DNA of 64,000 nucleotides from Arthrobacter sp. Leaf337. Lineage in GTDB: Bacteria > Actinomycetota > Actinomycetes > Actinomycetales > Micrococcaceae. Location of the stretch: positions 168,089 to 232,088 of the forward strand of contig NZ_LMPC01000029.1 of the NCBI RefSeq assembly GCF_001423745.1, given 5' to 3'. Positions 34,094 to 42,392 of this stretch are shown here, one piece after another. Positions within the stretch are counted from its first letter, which is position 1, and each line of letters starts with the position of its first letter. Below the pieces are notes generated by a model, which was given only the letters and a program-made list of their open reading frames with translations, made no database searches and was not told where the DNA came from. The position numbers were made by a program, and so were the translations under genes.

Positions 34094-34215
34094 CGACGAT
34101 GCCCCACCCCCTGCCAGTATCGACCGTCCTCGCTCCCGGTGCGCACAACGATGTCGGGTTGCAGAGGGGCGGGCCACAACAGAGCGATGCGACGGGCGAA
34201 GTTGGCTGAGGCGGT

Positions 34216-35184
34216 TCAGGGTGCCGTGTTGGTGACGGATGTTTCGATGGCAGTCCAGCCGATGGCCGTTCCTGCCGGTATGGATCCTTGAGGCTCAGTA
34301 AGGATTGCCCGTTCACCGATCAGGAGCCCTGTTGCAGCGTCGATGATGATCTCCTGACGCGTCTTGGACGGGCCCTCCTCGGTTCGTCCGATGGCTATGC
34401 CGGTGCGGCCGTCCAGATTTGCCTGTTTTTCTGTGATGGTCACGCCAGGGATCATGGCCGCGGCCTTATAGAGTGCGGCCCGCAGGTCGGCCGGCACAAC
34501 ACCTGTTCTGAGGAGGTCAGCTATGAACACCAGCGCTTCGCCGTCGACGGACTGGCCTTTCCCCAGAGTTTGTTTGTAGATGCTGTTCAGCAGCCGGTAG
34601 GGATCGCGGGGAAGGGCGGACATGTCCGTATGCACCCACCCGCCGGGGCCGCCATAGAAGGATCCGTTGGGTGCGCGCAGCAGCTCAGGAAAAGGCTGGT
34701 AGCCGTTCTTTTCGACGTACTCCTTGGACTTGGCGTCAAAGAATGTCGTGGGTACTCGTCCTGAGCGTAGCCAGACCCACTCATCCGAGCGATCAGCCGG
34801 AATATACAAATCGAGTTTTTCCGTGTCCAGCCACTCGTAGGTGGAACCATCTGCCTCGGTTGAGGCGCTGCTCCAGACATTGGTGCTTTTGACCCTCAAA
34901 TACTGGCCCGGGTTCACGACTGGATCAGCCGTCATGATCGCCGTCTCCGCCGCATTGTTGAGGACTTCTGCGGCCTGCGCGGTTGCTCCACCACGCCAGC
35001 CGGCGAGTCCGACGACGTCTCCCGCAATCAGTGCCGCGACCGCGGCGGCGGCCGCTGTTACGAGCCATACTTGCGTTCGACGGGGACGGCGGAGCAGGTT
35101 CGGTTTCCGCCGCGCTTCCTGGACGAGGAGGTTCTGGACGCGGTTCTTCGTGTCTTCCGGGTAGGTCACTTCAGACAGGTTCAT
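34216..35184 (-). CDS. CU044_5270-family membrane protein, probable sigma-factor partner
   Basis: The 322-residue protein has a short cytoplasmic N-terminus (1-38), one transmembrane helix (about 40-66, WLVTAAAAAVAALIAGDVVGLAGW) and a large extracytoplasmic domain. This is the layout of the CU044_5270 family, which in actinobacteria follows ECF sigma genes and is thought to act as anti-sigma or envelope sensor. No ZAS zinc motif (H-x3-C-x2-C) is present, so any anti-sigma mechanism would be non-canonical. The ATG at 35184 overlaps the sigma stop codon (ATGA), indicating tight coupling. Confidence 0.85.
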   Translation of the reverse strand: MNLSEVTYPEDTKNRVQNLLVQEARRKPNLLRRPRRTQVWLVTAAAAAVAALIAGDVVGLAGWRGGATAQAAEVLNNAAETAIMTADPVVNPGQYLRVKSTNVWSSASTEADGSTYEWLDTEKLDLYIPADRSDEWVWLRSGRVPTTFFDAKSKEYVEKNGYQPFPELLRAPNGSFYGGPGGWVHTDMSALPRDPYRLLNSIYKQTLGKGQSVDGEALVFIADLLRTGVVPADLRAALYKAAAMIPGVTITEKQANLDGRTGIAIGRTEEGPSKTRQEIIIDAATGLLIGERAILTEPQGSIPAGTAIGWTAIETSVTNTAP

Positions 35185-35792
35185 GGGAGCCTCGCTTCAA
35201 CGATTGTCGTGTCGAGTTGTTCGATGGGCACTAGGTCCCGGTTCATGGCGGCCAGCTTGGCCCGTGCGCGATGCAGTCTCGATTTCACGGTCCCGGTCCG
35301 TACGCCGAGGGTCTTGGCGGCTTCTTCCTGGCCGATTCCGTTCATCAGGCACAGGACAACGACGTCCCGTTCGCCGTCGTTCAGTCCAGCGGTCGTGTCA
35401 AGCAATTCGCGGACGGCGCGTTCAGCATCGAGCCGCGAGGCGACCGCTTCCGCATGGTCCGCTTCATGTTGGCCGTGCCGGGGATCGGAGTGCGGCAGCC
35501 TGGCCAGGAAATCAGCGTGCCGCCGGGATCCCCTGGCGCGGTTGCGGTTCGCGTTCGTGGCCACCCCGAGCAGCCACGGAAGGACCGTGTCCTTCTCCGG
35601 CCTGAGCCTGTCCCGCTGCCGCCACGCCTCCAAAAAAGTGATCGAGACGAGTTCCTCTGCATCATGCCAGGATCCGCACCGGGACAGGCAGTACCGGAAG
35701 ACCGCATCGGCGTGCCTGTCGAACAGAGCCCCGAAGGCATCAGCGTTGCCTGTGATGCAGTCACGCCACAGGTCTTCGTCGGTTTCCCCCAT
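35181..35792 (-). CDS. ECF RNA polymerase sigma factor
   Basis: The 203-residue protein has sigma region 2 (about 15-85, FGALFDRHADAVFRYCLSR and DAEELVSITFLEAWRQ) and region 4 (about 130-180, LNDGERDVVVLCLMNGIGQEEAAKTLGV then GTVKSRLHRARAKL). I place the start at ATG 35792 with AGG 5 nt upstream; an ATG at 35801 is the alternative. On the minus strand GGGAACC at 35830-35836 resembles an ECF -35 element, suggesting self-activation. It is coupled to the membrane protein downstream and divergent from a DUF6278-like gene. Confidence 0.9.
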   Translation of the reverse strand: MGETDEDLWRDCITGNADAFGALFDRHADAVFRYCLSRCGSWHDAEELVSITFLEAWRQRDRLRPEKDTVLPWLLGVATNANRNRARGSRRHADFLARLPHSDPRHGQHEADHAEAVASRLDAERAVRELLDTTAGLNDGERDVVVLCLMNGIGQEEAAKTLGVRTGTVKSRLHRARAKLAAMNRDLVPIEQLDTTIVEARLP

Positions 35793-35867
35793 TAGCCTCA
35801 TGCCTTGTAGTGTCCGCAGGACCCGAAAAGGTTCCCGATCCAATGACCACGAGCGTAGTCTTTCGAG

Positions 35868-36329
35868 ATGACGGACCCCGGCGACTCCGACGAACCTCTG
35901 CAACAACTTCCGGCAGGCCTTCCTCGCCGATACGCCGAATACAAACCGCCACCGGCCGAGCCAGCTATTCCTCCCACCAACGTTGGTGGTTACGACGATC
36001 TACTGGCTCTCTTCCGTTCTCTCGGGAAACAGCTCCCACGCTCCAAAGAGGGCCTCGCCGCCGTCGACCACCTCATGGATGGCCACACTGACCGAGCTGC
36101 TCTGGCAAAGCTGGTCCGCGCCATTGGCATGTTCTATGGTGACCTTCTCACGCACACTGTTCCAGGCGCGCATTGGGAAGTGGTTGTGGAGGGGGACCCG
36201 TGCGTCCGCGTCACCCGGGGCACCGCCGTTTCGGTGGTTTACGTCGCCGAAAGGCGCCTAACCGTGGGGATACCAACTCTCCAGCAGAACCATGCGCACG
36301 TGTTGGAAATCGTGGCGTTAGAGGCCTGA
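35868..36329 (+). CDS. hypothetical protein, DUF6278-like
   Basis: The 153-residue cytoplasmic protein has a disordered Pro-rich start (1-38) and a compact alpha/beta part, with the region GMFYGDLLTHTVPGAHWEVVV followed by a strand-rich end. I recognise this pattern from actinobacterial hypothetical proteins labelled DUF6278, with moderate certainty. Function is unknown. It diverges from the ECF sigma gene with 75 bp between starts and may share its control region. Confidence 0.68.
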   Translation: MTDPGDSDEPLQQLPAGLPRRYAEYKPPPAEPAIPPTNVGGYDDLLALFRSLGKQLPRSKEGLAAVDHLMDGHTDRAALAKLVRAIGMFYGDLLTHTVPGAHWEVVVEGDPCVRVTRGTAVSVVYVAERRLTVGIPTLQQNHAHVLEIVALEA

Positions 36330-36453
36330 CCGAAGACTGCCCGGTGAGGGGTCGTGCGCTCAATCGCGACAACAGTGGAAGTTGAGACCACTCAGTCGAG
36401 GTCAGGTGAAAGCTTCGACCTGCCCTTTCCATTACTTACCTGAAGGTGCCTAT

Positions 36454-36469
36454 TGCACTTCAAAGTGCA
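36454..36469. promoter_or_regulatory. 16-bp palindrome upstream of the QorB-like gene
   Basis: TGCACTT (36454-36460) and AAGTGCA (36463-36469) are perfect inverse complements around CA. It lies 100 bp before the oxidoreductase ATG. QorB/YtfG-type genes are commonly controlled by HxlR-family redox regulators, but none is encoded in this window. Confidence 0.55.
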
Positions 36470-36568
36470 TCATCCGGCGCCGGAATTGTTCCCGTTCGGG
36501 GGCGGTTGCCCATAACGGAGGGCGCCCGAATGGGGCGTCCGGTAACCAAGGTAATCAAGGAGAATCTC

Positions 36569-37426
36569 ATGTCCATTGTCATTGCAGGAGCCACCGGCCA
36601 GCTGGGGCGCCTTGTCGTCAGGGAATTGCTGGGACGCGGCGTACCGGTAGAGCAGATCGTGGCCGCGGGGCGTTCCGCTCAGCAGCTGGCGGAACTGGCG
36701 GCTTACGGCGTCAGGACAGCGACAGTGGATTACGACGATCCGGCCACCGTTGACGCCGCCCTCGACGAAGGCGACACCCTCCTTCTCATTTCCGGCAGCG
36801 ATATCCAGAACCGGTCAACCCAGCACGAAACCGTCATCGGCGCGGCTGTCCGGGCCAAGGTTGCCCACATTCTGTACACCAGCGTCCTGGCCGCTGACAC
36901 CAACGAGCTCGTTCTGGCCCCTGACCACGCGAAGGCCGAGGAGGCCATCCGCGCCAGCGGCCTTCCGTTCACCTTCCTGCGCAACGGCTGGTACACGGAG
37001 AACTACGCCGCGGCCTTGCTCACGGCCCGCGAGACCGGCACGCTGCTGGCCAGCGCAGGCGAGGGACGCGTTGCCAGCGCCACCCGGGCGGACTACGCCG
37101 CAGCCATCGCCGCAGTCCTGACCACGCCCGGTCACGAAGGCCGCGTGTATGAATTGTCCGGCGACTACGCCTGGACGTTTGGGGAACTGGCGTCTGCGTT
37201 CTCGACGGTCCTGGAGCGCAACGTCAGCTACCTGCCCGTGAGTTCAGCAGAGCACGTCAGCGCCCTGGAGGCCGCCGGCCTTGACCCTGCCACGGCCGGA
37301 TTCCTCGCAGCCCTGGACGGCAATATCCGGCAGGGAGCACTTGCCCTGACCACCGGAGATCTCGCACGGCTGGCCGGGCGGCCCACCACTCCCCTGGTCG
37401 ACGGCCTGCGCCCACTGGCGGGCTGA
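36569..37426 (+). CDS. NmrA-like/QorB-type NAD(P)H:quinone oxidoreductase
   Basis: The 285-residue protein has an N-terminal Rossmann motif (VIAGATGQLGRLV) and the atypical-SDR features of the QorB/YtfG group: ILYTSVLAAD, HAKAEEAIRASGLPFTFLRNGWYTENY. Members reduce quinones with NADPH and are induced by electrophiles. The catalytic Tyr/Lys pair of classical SDRs is absent, as expected. AAGGAGAATCTC before ATG 36569 is a good ribosome site; 41 more in-frame codons upstream would overlap the palindrome and are rejected. The next gene, a 2H phosphoesterase, is 72 bp downstream on the same strand. Confidence 0.88.
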   Translation: MSIVIAGATGQLGRLVVRELLGRGVPVEQIVAAGRSAQQLAELAAYGVRTATVDYDDPATVDAALDEGDTLLLISGSDIQNRSTQHETVIGAAVRAKVAHILYTSVLAADTNELVLAPDHAKAEEAIRASGLPFTFLRNGWYTENYAAALLTARETGTLLASAGEGRVASATRADYAAAIAAVLTTPGHEGRVYELSGDYAWTFGELASAFSTVLERNVSYLPVSSAEHVSALEAAGLDPATAGFLAALDGNIRQGALALTTGDLARLAGRPTTPLVDGLRPLAG

Positions 37427-37498
37427 GCCCGTCGGCGGGCGGGCAGGCGGATAATGGCATTCACAGCCAGCTGTTAGCGCGGTCAGGAGGGGGCCGGA

Positions 37499-38083
37499 AT
37501 GTACCCGGTTGCACGCATCACGGTGGAGGCGCCGGTGGTCAGCGTCGGTTCCGGCCCCTCGGACTACGAGGGACTCGGCCGCTATGTCCGCGCCCTGCGC
37601 CGGCCGCGGGGACTGCACATGACCCTGCTGCACCTCGGAGTGCTCGATGACTTCTGCCAGGATGTCTCGGAGTGGACCAGGGGTATCACCAGCGCGTCGG
37701 CCGCCGCCCGCAGCACGGTTGCCTGGCTGCACGGCCTGCCTGTGCTGGAAGGTTTTTCGTGCAGCACCGAACGGCTGATCGTGCTGGGCGGCGGCAGCGT
37801 GTCTTGTCTTGAAGTCGACGTCCCGGAGCGGGTCCACGACTACCAGGTTTCACTCGTCCAGGCCCTCCATGACCTGCTGGACGGGCTGCTGGTGGACAAC
37901 GTCGATGACTTCATCCTCAGCTCCCGCGCCCTCGGCTTCCGGTCTCCGCACTGGACACCGCACGTTGCCGTCGGCAGCCCGAGGGCGCGGAGCGGCAGGT
38001 CGTGGGAAGTCGAACCGCTGGCGCTCCAGTTCGGCGAGTCACGGATCAGGAACCGTCAGCTGCTCCCCGTCGTGGGGCAGTAG
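37499..38083 (+). CDS. 2H phosphoesterase-superfamily protein
   Basis: The 194-residue protein carries the two H-x-T motifs of the 2H (LigT-like) fold: HMT at residues 40-42 within LHMTLLHLG, and HWTPHVAVG in the C-terminal half. Members act on 2',3'-cyclic phosphates in RNA or nucleotides; the substrate here is unknown. A strong AGGAGG precedes the ATG at 37499. It ends 18 bp from the stop of the convergent RibA-monooxygenase fusion. Confidence 0.8.
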   Translation: MYPVARITVEAPVVSVGSGPSDYEGLGRYVRALRRPRGLHMTLLHLGVLDDFCQDVSEWTRGITSASAAARSTVAWLHGLPVLEGFSCSTERLIVLGGGSVSCLEVDVPERVHDYQVSLVQALHDLLDGLLVDNVDDFILSSRALGFRSPHWTPHVAVGSPRARSGRSWEVEPLALQFGESRIRNRQLLPVVGQ

Positions 38084-38101
38084 CGGGGCGACCTTCAATA
38101 G

Positions 38102-39955
38102 CTAGAACGACGGAACAGTAATCCCGAGGCCCAGCAGGCCGCGGCCCGCCTGCTCAAGGATCGGGTCCAGGGTCAACGTCGGATGGTTGAGCAGAACGTC
38201 GACGTCGCGCTGGATCCGCTGGAGCGGATTTGAAAGTCGGTGCGCGCTTCCGCCCGATCCCGCCATGATGACGCGAACCGCTTCGGCAGACGCCGTCCCG
38301 CTGAGGCCGAGCGAGAGGCGGTAGGCTGCCCGCTCGTGGTCCGTCATGGTCATGGGCCGTCGCTGATACGAGGCAGTGACCACCCGGATCGCTTCCTCCC
38401 ACTGCAGGCGGGCCGTGGCAACGAGCCCGTAGGCGTGCGAGAACCGGGCCTGCGCGAGGGGGGAATCCGCCTGACGGTCCTCCAGCGTGTTCTTGACCCT
38501 GCGTACCAGAACCCGCTCACGGAACATTTCGACGGCGTGCTCGGCAGCTCCCAGGGCGGCGGCGGGCGCCACCAGGTTCAGAAGCGTCGCCATGGGGGTG
38601 TGGATGATCGGGTCCGGATGGATCCGGCTGCCCGGATTGTCCGCCGCACCCAGGAGGGCCCAGTCAAGCGTCCGGTAGGCCGGCACGAAAAGCTCCTCTG
38701 CCCGGACGTCGTTGCTGCCGGTTCCCCTCAGCCCTGCCGTGTGCCACACGTCCACAAGTTCGACGTCGGAAATCGGCACGAGGCACTGCAGGCGGACGTC
38801 CCCCTGCTGCACAGCCAGGAGGACCCACTCCGAGTGCATGACTCCCGAGGCAAAGGTCCAACGGCCCGAGATGGAGTAGCCCCCGGGAACTTTGGTGGCC
38901 TGCCCCACCGGAGCGCCGGTCGCGGCAGCCAGAGGCTCCGCTCCGTCGGCGAAGACCTCGTCCTGAACCTTGCGGGGCCAGCGGGCGAGCATCCAGACGT
39001 GCTCAATCAGGTGCCCCACCGTCCATGCCGTGGAGGGGCATCCCCGCCCGAGCCGGCGCACAACCTCGACGTACGTCTCCACTCCCATGCCGAATCCCCC
39101 GACAGCCTTCGGCGAGAGCACGCGGAAGACGCCGGCCTCCCTCAAATCCTCCATCGTGGATTCAGGTATGCGGCGGATTCGCTCGGTTTCCTCAGCGCGC
39201 TCCCGCAGGCGGGGAATCAGCGCATCAACACGGGCCAGCATTTCGTCGTGGCTGGGAACGGCTGGCTGCGCGAGGTCGAGGGTGTGCGCGGTGTGGTCCC
39301 GTTTGGCGGCCAGATACGCGTGATTGGCCGGTGAAAGGTGGACCCCGGTGGGAACCTGCTCAGTAACGCCGATGCCCAGGGCGGTGAGCTGTGCGGCCTT
39401 GTCCGGGTTGTTCGTGAGCAAACGGACGGTGGTGGCGCCGAGGGCACCCAGCATCTGGGCGGCAGCGGTGTAGTCGCGCTCGTCCTCGCCGTGCCCCAGC
39501 GCCACGTTGGCTTCGTAAGTGTCCAGGCCGGTATCCTGCAGGGCGTAGGCGTCAAGCTTGGAGTACAGGCCGATGCCGCGCCCTTCCTGACGGAGGTACA
39601 GGAGGAACCCGCCGGTGGCGCTGATCTTTTCCACCGCCTCCCGCAGCTGCGGACCGCAGTCACAGCGCTGGCTGCCGAACACGTCACCGGTCAGGCATTC
39701 GCTGTGCAGCCGGACCAGCGGCCCCGCATCCGGCAACGCCGGGTCCAGCTTTTCCGGATCCAGCAGCGCCTGCTCCCACGCGCCCAGGGCCAGCAGCAGG
39801 TGTTCCTTGCCGTCGGCCAGCCCGTGGAACGTCAGTACCTCGGCCGTGGCCATGTAGCCATCGGGAAAGCGCAACGGGACTGTGACCCTGCTGCGCACGG
39901 CAGCCGCGGATGGTGCCGTATCCGCCGGCATGAGGGTCTCGGACACAATGGTCAT
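38102..39955 (-). CDS. fusion of GTP cyclohydrolase II (RibA) and group-D flavin monooxygenase
   Basis: A single 617-residue frame joins two complete enzymes. Residues ~20-227 are RibA: zinc ligands Cys87, Cys98 and Cys100 (HSECLTG...QRCDCG), RQEGR at 122-126, catalytic Tyr137 (DAYALQD) and DERD. RibA opens GTP to the pyrimidine precursor of riboflavin. Residues ~240-617 have the acyl-CoA-dehydrogenase fold of HsaA/HpaB-type monooxygenases ([27 protein letters not shown]), which use FMNH2 or FADH2 from a separate reductase; none is nearby. I chose ATG 39955 with GAGG upstream. Either the RibA part feeds flavin, or the oxygenase modifies the RibA product. Confidence 0.88.
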   Translation of the reverse strand: MTIVSETLMPADTAPSAAAVRSRVTVPLRFPDGYMATAEVLTFHGLADGKEHLLLALGAWEQALLDPEKLDPALPDAGPLVRLHSECLTGDVFGSQRCDCGPQLREAVEKISATGGFLLYLRQEGRGIGLYSKLDAYALQDTGLDTYEANVALGHGEDERDYTAAAQMLGALGATTVRLLTNNPDKAAQLTALGIGVTEQVPTGVHLSPANHAYLAAKRDHTAHTLDLAQPAVPSHDEMLARVDALIPRLRERAEETERIRRIPESTMEDLREAGVFRVLSPKAVGGFGMGVETYVEVVRRLGRGCPSTAWTVGHLIEHVWMLARWPRKVQDEVFADGAEPLAAATGAPVGQATKVPGGYSISGRWTFASGVMHSEWVLLAVQQGDVRLQCLVPISDVELVDVWHTAGLRGTGSNDVRAEELFVPAYRTLDWALLGAADNPGSRIHPDPIIHTPMATLLNLVAPAAALGAAEHAVEMFRERVLVRRVKNTLEDRQADSPLAQARFSHAYGLVATARLQWEEAIRVVTASYQRRPMTMTDHERAAYRLSLGLSGTASAEAVRVIMAGSGGSAHRLSNPLQRIQRDVDVLLNHPTLTLDPILEQAGRGLLGLGITVPSF

Positions 39956-39986
39956 CTGGTGCCTCAGCATTCGATAAGGGTACAAA

Positions 39987-40007
39987 TTACTTGAAGGTTG
40001 AAGTTAA
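39987..40007. promoter_or_regulatory. MarR-like imperfect palindrome upstream of the RibA-monooxygenase gene
   Basis: TTACTTGAAGG TTGAAGTTAA (39987-40007) is a 21-bp imperfect palindrome of TTACTT...AAGT-TAA form, typical of MarR-family sites at flavin monooxygenase genes. GTAC flanks it at 39980-39983 and 40010-40013. It ends 32 bp upstream of the fusion gene's ATG, in position to block transcription. No MarR gene is in the window. Confidence 0.55.
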
Positions 40008-40086
40008 CCGTACAGGCGGTTGGTTGAACCTGCAAGTGTCGCACCCTGGCCGAAGCCATCCTGCCACGCCTTGCTGCGGGGGCGAT

Positions 40087-40794
40087 TTAGGAGTTCTTCA
40101 GCAGCGCCACATCGGAGACGAGGTCGATGTGCTCGAGCATAGCGCTGGAAGCCGCGGCGGAGTCCTGGGCCCTGATGGCGTCGGCAATCTTGCGGTGCGA
40201 CGCGAGGGACTGCTCCGGGCGGCCAGGTTGCCCGAGCGACTCGAGCCGCGTTTCGAGCACCATTCCGGCGATGAAGGTCATCAACTGCCCCAGCACTGCG
40301 GAGTGCGCGGCGGCCGTCACGGCCTGGTGGAAGAGCTCGTCGCCGTGCGCACCCCGTCCACCCGAGGCAACCTCCTCGGCCATGACGTCGAGCGCCTTGT
40401 CGATGGCCTTCATGTCGGCGTCGTTGCGCCTGGCCGCTGCCAGTTCGGCCAGCTTGACCTCGAGCGTGCTTCGCGCCTCCACGATCTCGGGCAGCCGGTT
40501 ACGGTGTTCGCGCAGCCCCTTGATGACGGACGGGACGTTGGGGCGGTAGACCAGCACCGCTCCGGTGCCGTGCTGGACATCGATTACTCCGAGCACCTCA
40601 AGCGCCACCAGGGCCTGCGCCAGCGTTGCCCGGGATACCCCCAGCCGCTCGGCCAGTTCGCGCTCTGCGGGAAGGGTGTCACCCGGGCCCAGCTGGGCCG
40701 CCTCAATGAAGTCCATGAGTTGCTCCACGAGCTGCTCATAGAGCCTGGGCCGCGAAACGCGGGAAATCTGTTGCGCTGCCGCCTGCTTTGCCAT
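40087..40794 (-). CDS. GntR/FadR-family regulator, probable control of the malonate operon
   Basis: The 235-residue protein has a GntR winged helix (about 18-85, GDTLPAERELAERLGVSRATL) and an all-helical FCD ligand domain (about 95-230). FCD regulators sense small carboxylates. It diverges from a MatC-like carrier gene with 127 bp between starts, and the gap holds a -35 TTGACA overlapped by inverted repeats. In Rhizobium the equivalent malonate regulator MatR is also GntR-type, which supports this role. It could co-transcribe into the downstream fusion gene, but that gene has its own candidate operator. Confidence 0.88.
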   Translation of the reverse strand: MAKQAAAQQISRVSRPRLYEQLVEQLMDFIEAAQLGPGDTLPAERELAERLGVSRATLAQALVALEVLGVIDVQHGTGAVLVYRPNVPSVIKGLREHRNRLPEIVEARSTLEVKLAELAAARRNDADMKAIDKALDVMAEEVASGGRGAHGDELFHQAVTAAAHSAVLGQLMTFIAGMVLETRLESLGQPGRPEQSLASHRKIADAIRAQDSAAASSAMLEHIDLVSDVALLKNS

Positions 40795-40842
40795 CTGCGT
40801 CCTTTCGGCATGGTCCTCAACCCCAAGAGTACCGGAGAACTA

Positions 40843-40880
40843 TTGACAGAGACACCTAGTGTCTAGGAGGCTAGGCCACT
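40843..40880 (+). promoter_or_regulatory. promoter and inverted repeats for the MatC operon
   Basis: A consensus -35 TTGACA lies at 40843-40848. GACAC-CTA-GTGTC (40851-40863) is a perfect 5-bp-arm palindrome directly after it, and TAGTG...CACTA (40857-40881) overlaps. Three CTAG tetranucleotides, usually rare, fall within about 20 bp. This is a likely GntR-family operator that would block the promoter. The -10 is not clear. Confidence 0.55.
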
Positions 40881-40921
40881 AAGCCAATTAAATCCCCAAC
40901 GAACGATCCGGAGGAACAACG

Positions 40922-42334
40922 ATGTCCGCTCCTGTCCTGTCCATCATCATCCTGGCGGTGATGTTCCTGCTAGCCACGGTGCTCCCGCTCAACATGGGCG
41001 CCCTGGCGTTTGTCGGGGCATTCCTGCTGGGCTCGGTTGTCCTGGGGATGTCCACCAACGACATCCTCGCCAACTTTCCAGGAGGGCTTTTCCTGACCAT
41101 CGTCGGGGTCACCTACCTGTTCGCCATCGCGCAGAACAACGGCACCATCGATCTCATGGTCCGGGGCGCCGTGCGGCTGGTTGGCAGCAAGGTGGCCCTG
41201 ATCCCGTGGATCATGTTCGCCATCACCGCCGTCATCACGGCCGTGGGCGCACTCTCGCCCGCCGCCGTCGCCATCATCGCCCCGATCGCGCTCAGCTTCG
41301 CGGCCAGGCACAAGATCAACCCGCTCATGATGGGCATGATGGTGATCCACGGGGCACAGGCCGGCGGCTTCTCCCCCATCGCCGTCTACGGTGTCACTGT
41401 CAACGGCATCATTGCCAAGACGGAACTGGAAGCCAGCCCCATGGCAATCTTCCTGGCGAGCTTCGTCTTCAACCTGGCTATTGCACTGGTGCTGTTCCTC
41501 GTTCTCGGCGGAAACAGGATCGGGTCCTCCGCAGGAAGCCGGTTCGTGGAGCAGGCTGCCGAAAAGCGCATGGCCATGAGCGTGGGAGCCCGGACCGCCG
41601 GCGTGACCCTGCAGGGCTCGGGCACCGACATTTCCTCCGCCCGCGTCGCCTCGAAGGGCACATCAGGCAGCTCGCCGGAAGGCAGCAAAGACGGTTCGCC
41701 CGGGGCCGGGGCAGAGCTGGCCGGCACTCCCCGCGCCTCCGTTCCACAGCTGGTCACCATTCTTGGCCTGATCGCCCTGGCCGTGGTTTCGCTGGGGTTC
41801 AAGGTGGACGTCGGCTTCGTCTCCATCACCATCGCCATGGTCCTGGCCTTGGTCTCCCCGGCCGCCCAGAAAGGCGCCGTCAACAAGATCAGCTGGTCCA
41901 CTGTCCTGCTCCTCTGCGGCATGCTCACCTTCGTGGGCGTCCTGGAGGAAGCCGGCACCATCAAATTCGTGTCCGACGGCGTGGCCCAACTGGGCATGCC
42001 GCTGCTTGCGGCCCTGCTGATCTGCTACATCGGCGCCGTGGTCTCGGCCTTCGCCTCGTCCACCGCCATCCTGGCGGCCCTCATTCCCCTCGCAGTGCCG
42101 TTCTTGGCTTCCGGGGAGATCGGCGCCGTCGGGGTCATTGCCGCCCTCGCCGTGGCCTCCACGATCGTTGACGTCTCCCCGTTCTCCACGAACGGCGCAC
42201 TGGTGCTGGCCAACGCGCCCGAAGACGTGGACAAGGACAAGTTCTACAAGCAGATCCTGGCCTACAGCGGGATCGTCGTCGTGGCGGGACCCGCCATCGC
42301 CTGGCTGGTGATGGTGGTCCCGGGCTGGCTGTAA
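40922..42334 (+). CDS. MatC-like dicarboxylate (malonate) carrier
   Basis: The 470-residue membrane protein has two clusters of about five to six transmembrane segments joined by a hydrophilic loop (about 195-275, Ser/Gly-rich). The N-terminal cluster matches the MatC_N family (malonate carrier of Rhizobium), with motifs GALSPAAVAIIAPIAL and HGAQAGGFSPIAVYG. It would import malonate or a similar C3-C4 dicarboxylate across the cytoplasmic membrane. GATCCGGAGGAACAACG gives a strong ribosome site before ATG 40922. It is first in an apparent operon with the CoA-transferase and carboxyltransferase genes. Confidence 0.85.
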   Translation: MSAPVLSIIILAVMFLLATVLPLNMGALAFVGAFLLGSVVLGMSTNDILANFPGGLFLTIVGVTYLFAIAQNNGTIDLMVRGAVRLVGSKVALIPWIMFAITAVITAVGALSPAAVAIIAPIALSFAARHKINPLMMGMMVIHGAQAGGFSPIAVYGVTVNGIIAKTELEASPMAIFLASFVFNLAIALVLFLVLGGNRIGSSAGSRFVEQAAEKRMAMSVGARTAGVTLQGSGTDISSARVASKGTSGSSPEGSKDGSPGAGAELAGTPRASVPQLVTILGLIALAVVSLGFKVDVGFVSITIAMVLALVSPAAQKGAVNKISWSTVLLLCGMLTFVGVLEEAGTIKFVSDGVAQLGMPLLAALLICYIGAVVSAFASSTAILAALIPLAVPFLASGEIGAVGVIAALAVASTIVDVSPFSTNGALVLANAPEDVDKDKFYKQILAYSGIVVVAGPAIAWLVMVVPGWL

Positions 42335-42392
42335 TCGCCCGGACATCCAGCAGGCCTCAACCCAGATATCCATGAGCAACAGAAGGAACCCC

